Of a stretch of 5,653 bases of DNA, positions 1 through 5,617 are shown piece by piece (within the stretch, counting starts at the first letter, position 1; each line of letters starts with the position of its first letter). Origin of the DNA: CAG-791 sp045117315 (GTDB lineage: Bacteria; Bacillota; Clostridia; Lachnospirales; Lachnospiraceae). The notes beneath the pieces are model-generated. The model searched no databases, had not been told where the DNA came from, and was given only the letters and a program-made list of their open reading frames with translations. The stretch covers positions 1 to 5,653 of the forward strand of contig JBGUNJ010000129.1 in assembly GCA_045117315.1 (NCBI GenBank), given 5' to 3'. Position numbers and translations under genes: made by a program.

Positions 1-6
1 TGCTGA

Positions 7-21
7 ATTCGCTTCGCGAAT
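7..21. repeat. Short inverted repeat ATTCGC/GCGAAT
   Basis: ATTCGC (7-12) and GCGAAT (16-21) form a perfect 6-bp stem with a TTC loop. It is the first of a run of palindromes filling positions 1-209, where no gene is visible on either strand. Confidence 0.6.
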
Positions 22-44
22 GGGGCGAACGCCGTTCCACTCGG

Positions 45-72
45 GTTTTTGCGCTGAAAATCGCGCAAAAAC
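45..72. repeat. 10-bp inverted repeat GTTTTTGCGC/GCGCAAAAAC
   Basis: GTTTTTGCGC (45-54) and GCGCAAAAAC (63-72) are perfect inverted repeats around the eight-base loop TGAAAATC. There is no flanking T-run on either strand, so it does not look like an intrinsic terminator. Confidence 0.8.
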
Positions 73-73
73 G

Positions 74-87
74 CCTCGAATTCGAGG
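74..87. repeat. 14-bp perfect palindrome CCTCGAATTCGAGG
   Basis: Positions 74-87 read identically on both strands and begin one base after the preceding inverted repeat. A perfect palindrome with no loop suits a dimeric protein-binding site better than an RNA hairpin, but no regulator is identified. Confidence 0.75.
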
Positions 88-104
88 GGGCTGTAACTAT
101 TACG

Positions 105-147
105 TTCCTGAACACGCCCTTTCGAGGGCGTGAACATGTAACAGGAA
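105..147. repeat. Hairpin with 8-bp stem, TTCG loop and outer stem
   Basis: CACGCCCT (113-120) and AGGGCGTG (125-132) pair perfectly around TTCG (121-124); the minus strand has CGAA in the loop. An outer 6-bp stem, TTCCTG (105-110) with CAGGAA (142-147), can enclose it with an asymmetric internal loop. No T-run follows on either strand. It could be a structured RNA element or an extragenic repeat; I do not recognise a named RNA family. Confidence 0.7.
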
Positions 148-160
148 ACACCGGGAAAAC

Positions 161-209
161 AGAAAAAAGCCGGATCTCCGGGGTCTTCAGAGAGATCCGG
201 AGATCCGGC
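161..209 (-). terminator. Rho-independent terminator after the FMN dehydrogenase gene
   Basis: GCCGGATCTCC (169-179) pairs perfectly with GGAGATCCGGC (199-209), an 11-bp stem. Read on the minus strand the stem is followed at once by TTTTTTCT (168-161) and then GTTTT, the classic intrinsic terminator layout. It lies about 140 bases past the FMN dehydrogenase stop codon. The GGATCTC arm can also pair with a second copy of AGATCCGG at 193-200, giving a shorter 9-bp stem. Confidence 0.85.
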
Positions 210-252
210 ACGTTTCCGCGCTTTCTAACGTTTTATTCTTTATCGCGCAATA

Positions 253-303
253 CCCGTGACTTCAGTCGTGGGATACGCGGGCAAGACTCGCGGGCGAGTC
301 TTG
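253..303 (+). mobile_element. Paired hairpins resembling an IS200/IS605-type end (remnant)
   Basis: CCCGTGAC (253-260) and GTCGTGGG (265-272) pair around TTCA, with two G-T wobbles. A perfect 9-bp stem follows: CAAGACTCG (282-290) with CGAGTCTTG (295-303) around CGGG. A CCC-G/A-tgac-TTCA-GTCGTGGG hairpin recalls the subterminal palindromes near right ends of IS200/IS605 elements downstream of tnpB. That link is from memory of family patterns, not an alignment, and no transposase or TnpB reading frame lies within reach in this window. The stems themselves are certain; the mobile-element reading is tentative. They could equally be stem-loops in the 3' untranslated region of the FMN dehydrogenase transcript. 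Confidence 0.3.
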
Positions 304-349
304 AATTTCTGTCCTTTTTTCAGCTTTTCATTATCTGAAAACAGGCAGG

Positions 350-1387
350 TCACGCAAGGAAGGGGTTGGAGGGGCGGAAAAGGAATTTCTCGGAGAGAAC
401 TTCCAGGCTGGATGCACCGCACATCTTCATGGTATCGACCAGCTCGGCGCCGATCTTTTCCGTATAGACCTTGACTCCTTCTTCCCTGCCGCCGTAGACA
501 GCGGTCACATAGGGGCGGGCGATGATGACACCGTCCGCTCCCAGACAGAGTGCCTTGAAGACATCTACGCCGGTGCGGATTCCGCCGTCGACGAAGATCT
601 TCATGCTGCCCCCGACTGCCTGAGCGATCTCGTAGAGGACTTCGGCAGTGGCGGGGCACTGATCCAGTACTCTTCCGCCGTGGTTGGAGACCACGATGCC
701 GGAAGCTCCGGCTGCAAGGGCCTTCTTTGCGGCATCAACTGTCATGATGCCCTTGACGATAAAGGGCTTTCCGGCAGCTTTGATGACTTCTGCCAGTTCC
801 TCCACGGTCTTGCTGCCCGCGGGCGGCTGCAGATTCTGCAGGAAAGGCAGGCCTGCCGCATCGATGTCCATGGCGACGGCAAAGCATCCGGAGGACTCCA
901 CCAGTGCGAATTTTTCTTTCAGGGTATTTACATCCCAGGGCTTTACGGTGGGGATACCGACACCCTTCTTTGCGGCGATGGCTGTGCAGGCAGCTTTCAT
1001 GACAGTGGGATTGGTTCCGTCTCCTGTGAAGGCGGCGATGCCGGCGTCCGCGCAGGCGGATACAAGGATATCATTGTAGGCGACATCATCCAGAATCTCT
1101 CCGTAGTGAAGCTTGACAGCTCCGACGGGGCCTGCGAAAAAAGGATACTTCATTGTGTGGCCGAAAAAGTCAAAGGAAGTGTTCGGAGTCACATTTTCGG
1201 AGATGGTGTCCAGGTTGATGCGGATTCTCTTCCAGGCGTCATAATTGCGGATCGCGGTGTCGCCGACGCCCTTTGCGCCGGGACCGGGCATGGTGGCCCC
1301 GCAGGCCTTTCCGTTACAGACAGGACAAGCTTTGCAGTGAGGTCCGATACATGTGCGTGCGTTGTTAAGAATATCCTGATAAGTCAT
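350..1387 (-). CDS. FMN-dependent alpha-hydroxy-acid dehydrogenase/oxidase family protein with Cys-rich N-terminus
   Basis: This 345-residue protein is a TIM-barrel flavoprotein of the glycolate oxidase/lactate dehydrogenase family, which oxidises 2-hydroxy acids to 2-oxo acids using FMN; it is probably cytosolic. Visible family residues are Lys212 (VKGI), the catalytic pair His236/Arg239 in SNHGGR, Asp267 and Arg271 in VDGGIRTG, and Arg291 (ARP). Their spacings match my recollection of plant glycolate oxidase (Lys230, His254, Arg257, Asp285, Arg289, Arg309). The stretch between the Asp174 region and Lys212 is shorter than in glycolate oxidase, consistent with a reduced loop 4. The N-terminus differs from that enzyme: Cys13, 18, 21, 24 and 29 form C-x4-C-x2-C-x2-C-x4-C, which could bind metal or an Fe-S cluster (inference). 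I could not place equivalents of the two substrate-binding tyrosines, so the substrate is unknown. The ATG at 1387-1385 follows AAGGAG (1399-1394) by six bases. It is the last gene before the terminator at 209-161. Confidence 0.9.
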   Translation of the reverse strand: MTYQDILNNARTCIGPHCKACPVCNGKACGATMPGPGAKGVGDTAIRNYDAWKRIRINLDTISENVTPNTSFDFFGHTMKYPFFAGPVGAVKLHYGEILDDVAYNDILVSACADAGIAAFTGDGTNPTVMKAACTAIAAKKGVGIPTVKPWDVNTLKEKFALVESSGCFAVAMDIDAAGLPFLQNLQPPAGSKTVEELAEVIKAAGKPFIVKGIMTVDAAKKALAAGASGIVVSNHGGRVLDQCPATAEVLYEIAQAVGGSMKIFVDGGIRTGVDVFKALCLGADGVIIARPYVTAVYGGREEGVKVYTEKIGAELVDTMKMCGASSLEVLSEKFLFRPSNPFLA

Positions 1388-1415
1388 TGTTTACTCCTTC
1401 CTCTCTATTTTCCTA

Positions 1416-1444
1416 TGTATAAAAAAGTGATTCTTCATGGTTTA
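1416..1444 (-). promoter_or_regulatory. Weak candidate promoter for the FMN dehydrogenase gene
   Basis: On the minus strand TATACA (1421-1416) is a reasonable -10 hexamer, 28 bases before the ATG at 1387 and just upstream of the ribosome binding site. The -35 position at 17 bp reads TAAACC, a poor match, so this rests almost entirely on the -10 element. Confidence 0.3.
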
Positions 1445-1473
1445 CGCCTGCGCGCCTGCGCGAAAACGCCTTA

Positions 1474-1499
1474 CTATGCCGCTCTGGCGAGCGGCATAG
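1474..1499 (-). terminator. Strong hairpin after the YjgR-family gene, possible terminator
   Basis: CTATGCCGCTC (1474-1484) and GAGCGGCATAG (1489-1499) form a perfect 11-bp stem with a four-base loop, 34 bases past the ATPase stop codon. On the minus strand it is followed by TAAGGCGTTTT, only a weak and delayed T-run. It may be an intrinsic terminator, an mRNA 3'-end stabiliser or an extragenic repeat. It separates the ATPase gene from the FMN dehydrogenase gene and argues mildly against one shared transcript. Confidence 0.5.
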
Positions 1500-1533
1500 C
1501 AGACAGGTGTGTACAGGAGTCAGTGAATTTGAA

Positions 1534-3123
1534 TCAGTTTTTAAACAGTGTTCCGATCAGGCCGCGGCCAAGGCTGGCACCCAGGTTTCCGCCGATGGTC
1601 TTGCCGAACTTGCCGAAGTTTCCGCCCAGGATTTTGCCGGCCTCGCGTCCCACTGTTCCGGCGACGGAATTTCCGACCGATTTGGCAGCGCGCTTTTTGG
1701 CGTCCTCTGCTCTTTTTGCTTCGCGCTCGGCTTCTCTTTCCTGTTCTCTCCGGGCTTTCTCTTCTTCTTTTGCTCTCGCGGCATCGGCTTTGGCCTGCTC
1801 TGCCGCGGCAGCTTCCTCAAGGCCAAGTCTCTCCAGGAACTCATAGGCTGAGTCGGGATCGTGGTAATTGGCGTATTTGGAATAGAGCACACTGCCCTTT
1901 ATGTTCTGATCTCTCTGGGAATCCGTAATGGCGCCCATGATACTTCTGGGAGGCAGGACATAACCCTTCTGGACGATGGCGGGTATTCCGTCTTCTCCCA
2001 GGAAGGAGATCAGAGCTTCGCCGGTGCCGAGTGCCTGCAGGGTCTCGAAGGTGTTGAAAGCGGGATTTTCCCTGAAGGACTGGGCTGCGGCGCGGACCGC
2101 CTTCTGGTCAGCGGGAGTGTAGGCGCGCAGGGCGTGCTGGACGCGGTTGCCCAGCTGGGCAAGGACTCCGTCGGGAATATCTCTGGGATTCTGTGTGCAG
2201 AAATAGACGCCCACACCCTTGGAGCGGATGAGCTTGACGACCTGTTCGATCTTCTCCAGAAGAGCCTTGTTGGCATCCTTGAAGAGCAGGTGGGCTTCGT
2301 CGAAGAAGAAGACCATCTTGGGCTTGTCCAGATCGCCCACTTCGGGCATCATTTCAAACAGCTCGGACAGCAGCCAGAGCAGGAAGGTGGCGTAGAGCCT
2401 TCCGTTGTTGATCAGGCTCTCGGAGTCCAGAATATTGATCATACCCTTTCCGCCTTCTCCGACTGTCATCCAGTCCATGATATTGAGGGCTGTCTCTCCG
2501 AAGAACATGTTTCCGCCCATATCTCCGTTATCCGTCTCCAGAGCGACGATCGCGCGGATGATGGCTCCGATGGAAGCACTGCTCATGCGGCCGTATTTAT
2601 CGACAAAGTCTTTGGAGTGAGTCTGGACGTAATTGAGCATGGCTCTCAGGTCCTTGAGATCTACCAGCAGGAGATCATTATCATCCGCGATCCTGTATAC
2701 GATACTCAGAATATCGCTCTGCAGGTCATTGAGCTGCAGAATCCTGGCCATCAGAAGGGGGCCCATCTCGGAGACAGTCGTGCGCAGGGGCATTCCCATC
2801 TTGCCGTAGATATCCCATAGAGCCACGGGGAAGCCCTGATAATTGAATCCGTGCTCAGCGAGTCCGAATCTCGCGATCCTCTCCTGCATATTGGCGTTAT
2901 CCTGACCGGGGAACATAAGTCCCGCCAGATCTCCCTTGACATCCGCCATAAATACAGGGACACCCATCTCGCTGAAAGACTCAGCCATAATGCGGGCCGT
3001 CACAGTCTTGCCGGTTCCGGTCGCTCCGGCGATCAGACCATGTCTGTTTGCCATGCGGGGCAGCAGGAAGATTCCCTCTCCTGCATCGTTGTTCGCCACC
3101 CAGATTTTGTTGTCACGAAGCAT
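1534..3123 (-). CDS. yjgR: HerA-like P-loop ATPase, DUF853/YjgR family
   Basis: This 529-residue protein is a RecA-fold ATPase of the DUF853 family (E. coli YjgR), related to the HerA/FtsK class; its cellular role is not established. From the N-terminus it shows MANRHGLI followed by Walker A GATGTGKT (residues 33-40), the conserved ADVKGDLAG segment (about 60-68), SSASIGAI (about 181-188), Walker B MVFFFDEAH (270-278), the CTQNPRDIP strand (about 309-317) and the QLGNRVQHALRAYTP block with candidate arginine-finger residues (about 323-337). Residues about 435-480 are an Ala/Glu/Lys/Arg-rich likely coiled coil. The last roughly 40 residues are rich in Gly with regularly spaced small residues. 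The core resembles E. coli YjgR almost throughout; the charged helix looks lineage-specific. I chose ATG 3123 because GAGGAGGG ends five bases upstream; an in-frame TTG at 3138 lies on the wrong side of that site. No NurA, SIR2 or other nuclease partner is adjacent, so a resection or defence role is not supported. Confidence 0.93.
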   Translation of the reverse strand: MLRDNKIWVANNDAGEGIFLLPRMANRHGLIAGATGTGKTVTARIMAESFSEMGVPVFMADVKGDLAGLMFPGQDNANMQERIARFGLAEHGFNYQGFPVALWDIYGKMGMPLRTTVSEMGPLLMARILQLNDLQSDILSIVYRIADDNDLLLVDLKDLRAMLNYVQTHSKDFVDKYGRMSSASIGAIIRAIVALETDNGDMGGNMFFGETALNIMDWMTVGEGGKGMINILDSESLINNGRLYATFLLWLLSELFEMMPEVGDLDKPKMVFFFDEAHLLFKDANKALLEKIEQVVKLIRSKGVGVYFCTQNPRDIPDGVLAQLGNRVQHALRAYTPADQKAVRAAAQSFRENPAFNTFETLQALGTGEALISFLGEDGIPAIVQKGYVLPPRSIMGAITDSQRDQNIKGSVLYSKYANYHDPDSAYEFLERLGLEEAAAAEQAKADAARAKEEEKARREQEREAEREAKRAEDAKKRAAKSVGNSVAGTVGREAGKILGGNFGKFGKTIGGNLGASLGRGLIGTLFKN

Positions 3124-3128
3124 TTTTA

Positions 3129-3136
3129 CCCTCCTC
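3129..3136 (-). promoter_or_regulatory. Ribosome binding site fixing the YjgR-family start
   Basis: The minus strand reads GAGGAGGG, then TAAAA, then ATG at 3123. This near-perfect Shine-Dalgarno sequence with a five-base spacer supports ATG 3123 over the upstream in-frame TTG at 3138, whose coding would run through the site itself. Confidence 0.85.
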
Positions 3137-3194
3137 AATAATAGATCAGAAGCTGTTTTTTGATTGACGGCTCAATGTTGACGTATTCCAAAAA

Positions 3195-3226
3195 TTTATA
3201 ATTGTTAAAGGTGATTATGCACACAA
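3195..3226 (-). promoter_or_regulatory. AT-rich candidate promoter region for the YjgR-family gene
   Basis: The minus strand contains TATAAA (3200-3195) within an AT-rich tract about 70 bases before the ATPase ATG. TTGTGT (3226-3221) is a possible -35, but the 20-bp spacer is long. No better sigma-70 pair is visible in the 133-bp gap, and no clear terminator for the upstream SGNH gene is visible there either, so read-through remains possible. Confidence 0.3.
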
Positions 3227-3256
3227 TGAAGAGACTCATCAGAGGCGGGAATGGAC

Positions 3257-5494
3257 CTACTGTAAGCCGGAAGTATCCGGGTCCATTGAAGTCAAAACCC
3301 CGGCGTCCGGATCGGTCAGGCCTGTCATGGGATATGGAGCCAGGCAGACATCTCCCACCCGGCTGTTGCTGACCCATCGCACACCTGCCCCGTCCATATA
3401 CTGCCAGGAACCGTCCAGGCAGTGCCATCCGGTCAGAGGCTGTCCGCAGTCAAAGTAGAACCGGAGTCCCGCCTCCTCATACCATCCCTGATAGAGATAA
3501 AAATGAATGATGCGGTAGATCTCCCGGTAAGTCGCGGCGTCGAAGTGGATCCCGTCGGGTGATCCGAAGGAATACCGGATTCTGTTGTAGGCATCTATAT
3601 AATGGACGTTCCTGAGATTTTCGATAGCATAGGCGTTGAAACTCTCTATGCGGCTGTTTTTGGCGTTGGGACTTTTGGAATCCACTACAGGAGTGACAGA
3701 AACAAAAAATGTCCTGGCGCCCCGGTCCTTCCACTCTGCCGCCTTCTGGTTCATATAGTCCACATAAAGATTTACGTTGCCAAGGTCATTGACTCCCATC
3801 AGGATCACGACATCCGTGTTTTCTCCGATCAGGTCGTCCACGGAAGGGGCAGCTGTATTGACCATCCAGCTGTAGCCCATGCTGTTCCGGGCGCACCAGT
3901 ACTCATCTTCTCTTCCTCCGACATACATTTCCATACCGACGGTCCTTGAATCCCCTATAAAGACGACATTGCGCCGCGCGGCAGAATCCGCCGGGGATAT
4001 CTCTTCGGAAAGACTGTCCTGATCATACCCGGGATCATCCTTTTTCTCCGGTTCGCCGGCGGAACTGCGGGAGTTTTTTCCTGCATATTTATAATAGAGC
4101 CTGCCGGAGGTAAGGGGCCGGGCAAGGGCAAAATTCGCAGTCAGATCCGGGAATATTTCATTGTCACCGAAGCCTGAATCTTCATCGTCAGAGAAACTGT
4201 CTGAAAAAATGTTCGGGGAATTCTCATCAACAGAATCCTCATCAACAGAATCCTCATCAGCAGAATCCTCATCAGCAAAATCCCCATCAGCAGAATTCCC
4301 ATCAGCAGAATCCTCCTCAGCAGAATACTCTTCTGAACTGTAGCCTTCCGATGAAGGCTCCTCAGAACTGAAGCTTTCGGATGAATCCTCCTCAATACTA
4401 TAGCTGTCGGATAAATCCTGCCTGGAGCTGAGGGACTCTTGATCTGCCAATAGACTGCCGCCGGGCAGATAACTCAGAAAACTGTACATTCCCGGAGGCG
4501 GGCTGATAAAATTATTGCCCGGATCATGATCGCCGCTGGATGAAATTTCGTTTTCCGCCGGAGATTCCCCGGCTTCTTCCGATTGGTTTTCTCTGCCCTC
4601 GTCCTCAGTGGAAGAGGTCTGGGAAATATCCGCTGACACACTGTCCTTGTAATTGTCCCGGCTGTCTTCATTCAGTCCGGCATCTGGATCGGCTGATTCC
4701 TCTTTTAAAGGCGGAACAATGGAGAGAAAAGGCACTCTTCCGTATGATATCCCTTCAGAAGATTTTTCATTGGATGGTTTTCCTGCGGACGGAGAACTTG
4801 TGGAGCTTTCAGGGTAAGAAGGAAAAAATCCTGCACTTCCGGCCGACTGGTCCCTGTTCTCATCTTCCTGCCCCTTGCCAAAGGCAGTCATTTTTCCGGC
4901 GGTCCTGCTCTGCATATCTGCAGCCATTTTTGCGATGGCGGGGCCGCCGAAAGACAGGGCAAATGAATTCATCCTGTCCAGAATCCGTCCGCTCTCTTTT
5001 TTCATGAGCCTGTGGGCTTTTGCCCTGACTTCTGCCCGGATGGCATCTGAGCGGAGGGAATATCTGCTCATATCTGAAGCCGGAGGGGTACTGCCATCAT
5101 ATTTTTCCACAGTATCTGCAACAGCCTCTTCAAAATATTCCCGGATTTCTTCGGGGACGGTGGGGATTTGATCATCTTCTTCAGGAGGAAGGCGATCGGT
5201 ATCAATATCCCATCTCTGCAGAACGGACTCCTGCTCCGGACTGTCAGATGCCTGCTTATCTCCCTCTTCAGCAGTCAGGGGGATTCCGGTATCCTCCGTC
5301 AGATGCGGGACCGGTAATTTCTGCTGTCCCTGCGGGCATGAGGCAGCGTCTGCAGGTATGCAGGCAGCAGCAGTTCCGGCATGCAGGGCCAGGACAGCGC
5401 CCGCCATTCCCAGTGCGGCAGCGCGCAAGACCGGTTTCCGTTCTTTTATGCAGGCAGACGTTTTTTTTGATTCTTGTCTTTTATTATATCGCAA
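3257..5494 (-). CDS. Secreted SGNH/GDSL hydrolase with acidic Ser-rich stalk and choline-binding-like repeat
   Basis: This 745-residue exported protein has a basic N-region (1-22), a hydrophobic Ala-rich segment (23-44) and likely signal peptidase cleavage near Ala44 or Ala51. Residues about 112-205 look helical. Residues about 206-450 are Ser/Glu/Asp-rich low complexity, ending in tandem pentapeptides such as SADED and SVDED (about 391-425). The SGNH hydrolase domain spans about 508-670: block I VFIGDSR with nucleophile Ser516, block II Gly540 (NSMGYSW), block III GVND (567-570) and block V DGIH with Asp647 and His650. It is followed by one choline-binding-like repeat (about 676-708; YFDCGQPLTGWH...DGSWQYMD). 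A role as an esterase or deacylase on cell-envelope polymers or peptidoglycan is plausible but not shown. The alternative lipobox reading at Cys45 (TAAAC) is weak. The start is uncertain: TTG 5494 is the first start after an in-frame TGA, but a perfect TATAAT lies at 5488-5483 just inside it, so translation may begin at TTG codon 23 or ATG codon 30. Confidence 0.85.
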   Translation of the reverse strand: MRYNKRQESKKTSACIKERKPVLRAAALGMAGAVLALHAGTAAACIPADAASCPQGQQKLPVPHLTEDTGIPLTAEEGDKQASDSPEQESVLQRWDIDTDRLPPEEDDQIPTVPEEIREYFEEAVADTVEKYDGSTPPASDMSRYSLRSDAIRAEVRAKAHRLMKKESGRILDRMNSFALSFGGPAIAKMAADMQSRTAGKMTAFGKGQEDENRDQSAGSAGFFPSYPESSTSSPSAGKPSNEKSSEGISYGRVPFLSIVPPLKEESADPDAGLNEDSRDNYKDSVSADISQTSSTEDEGRENQSEEAGESPAENEISSSGDHDPGNNFISPPPGMYSFLSYLPGGSLLADQESLSSRQDLSDSYSIEEDSSESFSSEEPSSEGYSSEEYSAEEDSADGNSADGDFADEDSADEDSVDEDSVDENSPNIFSDSFSDDEDSGFGDNEIFPDLTANFALARPLTSGRLYYKYAGKNSRSSAGEPEKKDDPGYDQDSLSEEISPADSAARRNVVFIGDSRTVGMEMYVGGREDEYWCARNSMGYSWMVNTAAPSVDDLIGENTDVVILMGVNDLGNVNLYVDYMNQKAAEWKDRGARTFFVSVTPVVDSKSPNAKNSRIESFNAYAIENLRNVHYIDAYNRIRYSFGSPDGIHFDAATYREIYRIIHFYLYQGWYEEAGLRFYFDCGQPLTGWHCLDGSWQYMDGAGVRWVSNSRVGDVCLAPYPMTGLTDPDAGVLTSMDPDTSGLQ
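4221..4325 (-). repeat. Seven tandem 15-bp units encoding acidic pentapeptides
   Basis: The plus strand carries seven contiguous 15-bp units at 4221-4235, 4236-4250, 4251-4265, 4266-4280, 4281-4295, 4296-4310 and 4311-4325, close to TCCTCATCAGCAGAA. Units differ by one to a few substitutions, and a degenerate eighth copy may follow at 4326-4340. On the coding strand they give pentapeptides of the type SADED, SVDED and SADGN in the stalk of the SGNH protein. Because the unit is a multiple of three, gain or loss of copies changes stalk length without shifting the frame. Confidence 0.9.
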
Positions 5495-5511
5495 AAGAAA
5501 TAGTCACTCCA
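5483..5511 (-). promoter_or_regulatory. Perfect TATAAT -10 element at the 5' end of the SGNH gene
   Basis: TATAAT (5488-5483) on the minus strand is an exact -10 consensus. At a 17-bp spacer the -35 position reads TGGAGT (5511-5506), matching TTGACA at only three bases. If used, transcription would start near 5476, after the TTG at 5494, so translation would have to begin further inside. It may also be a chance match in AT-rich coding sequence. Confidence 0.35.
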
Positions 5512-5617
5512 TTCCTACATATTATGATGTCGGGGTCAAAACGTGGTAAAAGTAAATCCGTATCGTCAATATACACAAACACCTTGGACACGCTCTCGCT
5601 CAATCCTCGCTGGCAGC
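5495..5617. other. Non-coding leader upstream of the SGNH gene
   Basis: No supported gene lies here on either strand. On the minus strand it contains TTGACG (about 5559-5554) and TTGACC (about 5539-5534), -35-like hexamers, but I find no well-spaced consensus -10 for either. TGGAG (5511-5507) precedes the TTG at 5494 by 12 bases, a long spacing for a ribosome binding site. Confidence 0.4.

Noticed and set aside
282..320. Plus-strand intrinsic terminator (stem 282-303 followed by CCTTTTTT)
   Set aside because: The T-run begins about 11 bases after the stem, and no plus-strand gene upstream in this window needs a terminator.
680..1846. Plus-strand open frame of 388 codons across the FMN gene and the ATPase gene end
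   Set aside because: It lies antisense to two genes with clear family motifs, crosses the intergenic hairpin, is rich in Ser, Cys and Gly without a recognisable domain, and has no ribosome binding site I can see.
1861..2820. Plus-strand open frame of 319 codons antisense to the YjgR-family gene
   Set aside because: The minus-strand protein here carries Walker A, Walker B and other conserved blocks; the opposite frame is a mirror of those codons with no domain of its own.
1534..3123. HerA-NurA or HerA-SIR2 type defence or DNA-resection system
   Set aside because: The ATPase belongs to the DUF853/YjgR branch by its core sequence, and neither neighbour is a nuclease or NADase, so a defence pair is unsupported.
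3178..3202. Plus-strand TTGACG (3178) and TATAAT (3197) as an antisense promoter
   Set aside because: The two hexamers are only 13 bp apart, too short for a standard sigma-70 promoter; the TATAAT is the other face of the AT-rich region upstream of the ATPase gene.
3135..3428. Minus-strand 97-codon frame overlapping the SGNH gene end and running into the gap
   Set aside because: It mostly overlaps the 3' end of the SGNH gene in another frame, lacks a ribosome binding site, and its tail is the AT-rich leader of the ATPase gene.
4161..4343. Plus-strand Ser/Glu/Ala-rich short open frame over the tandem repeat
   Set aside because: It is the antisense reading of the 15-bp repeat, which stays open simply because the repeat unit is a multiple of three.
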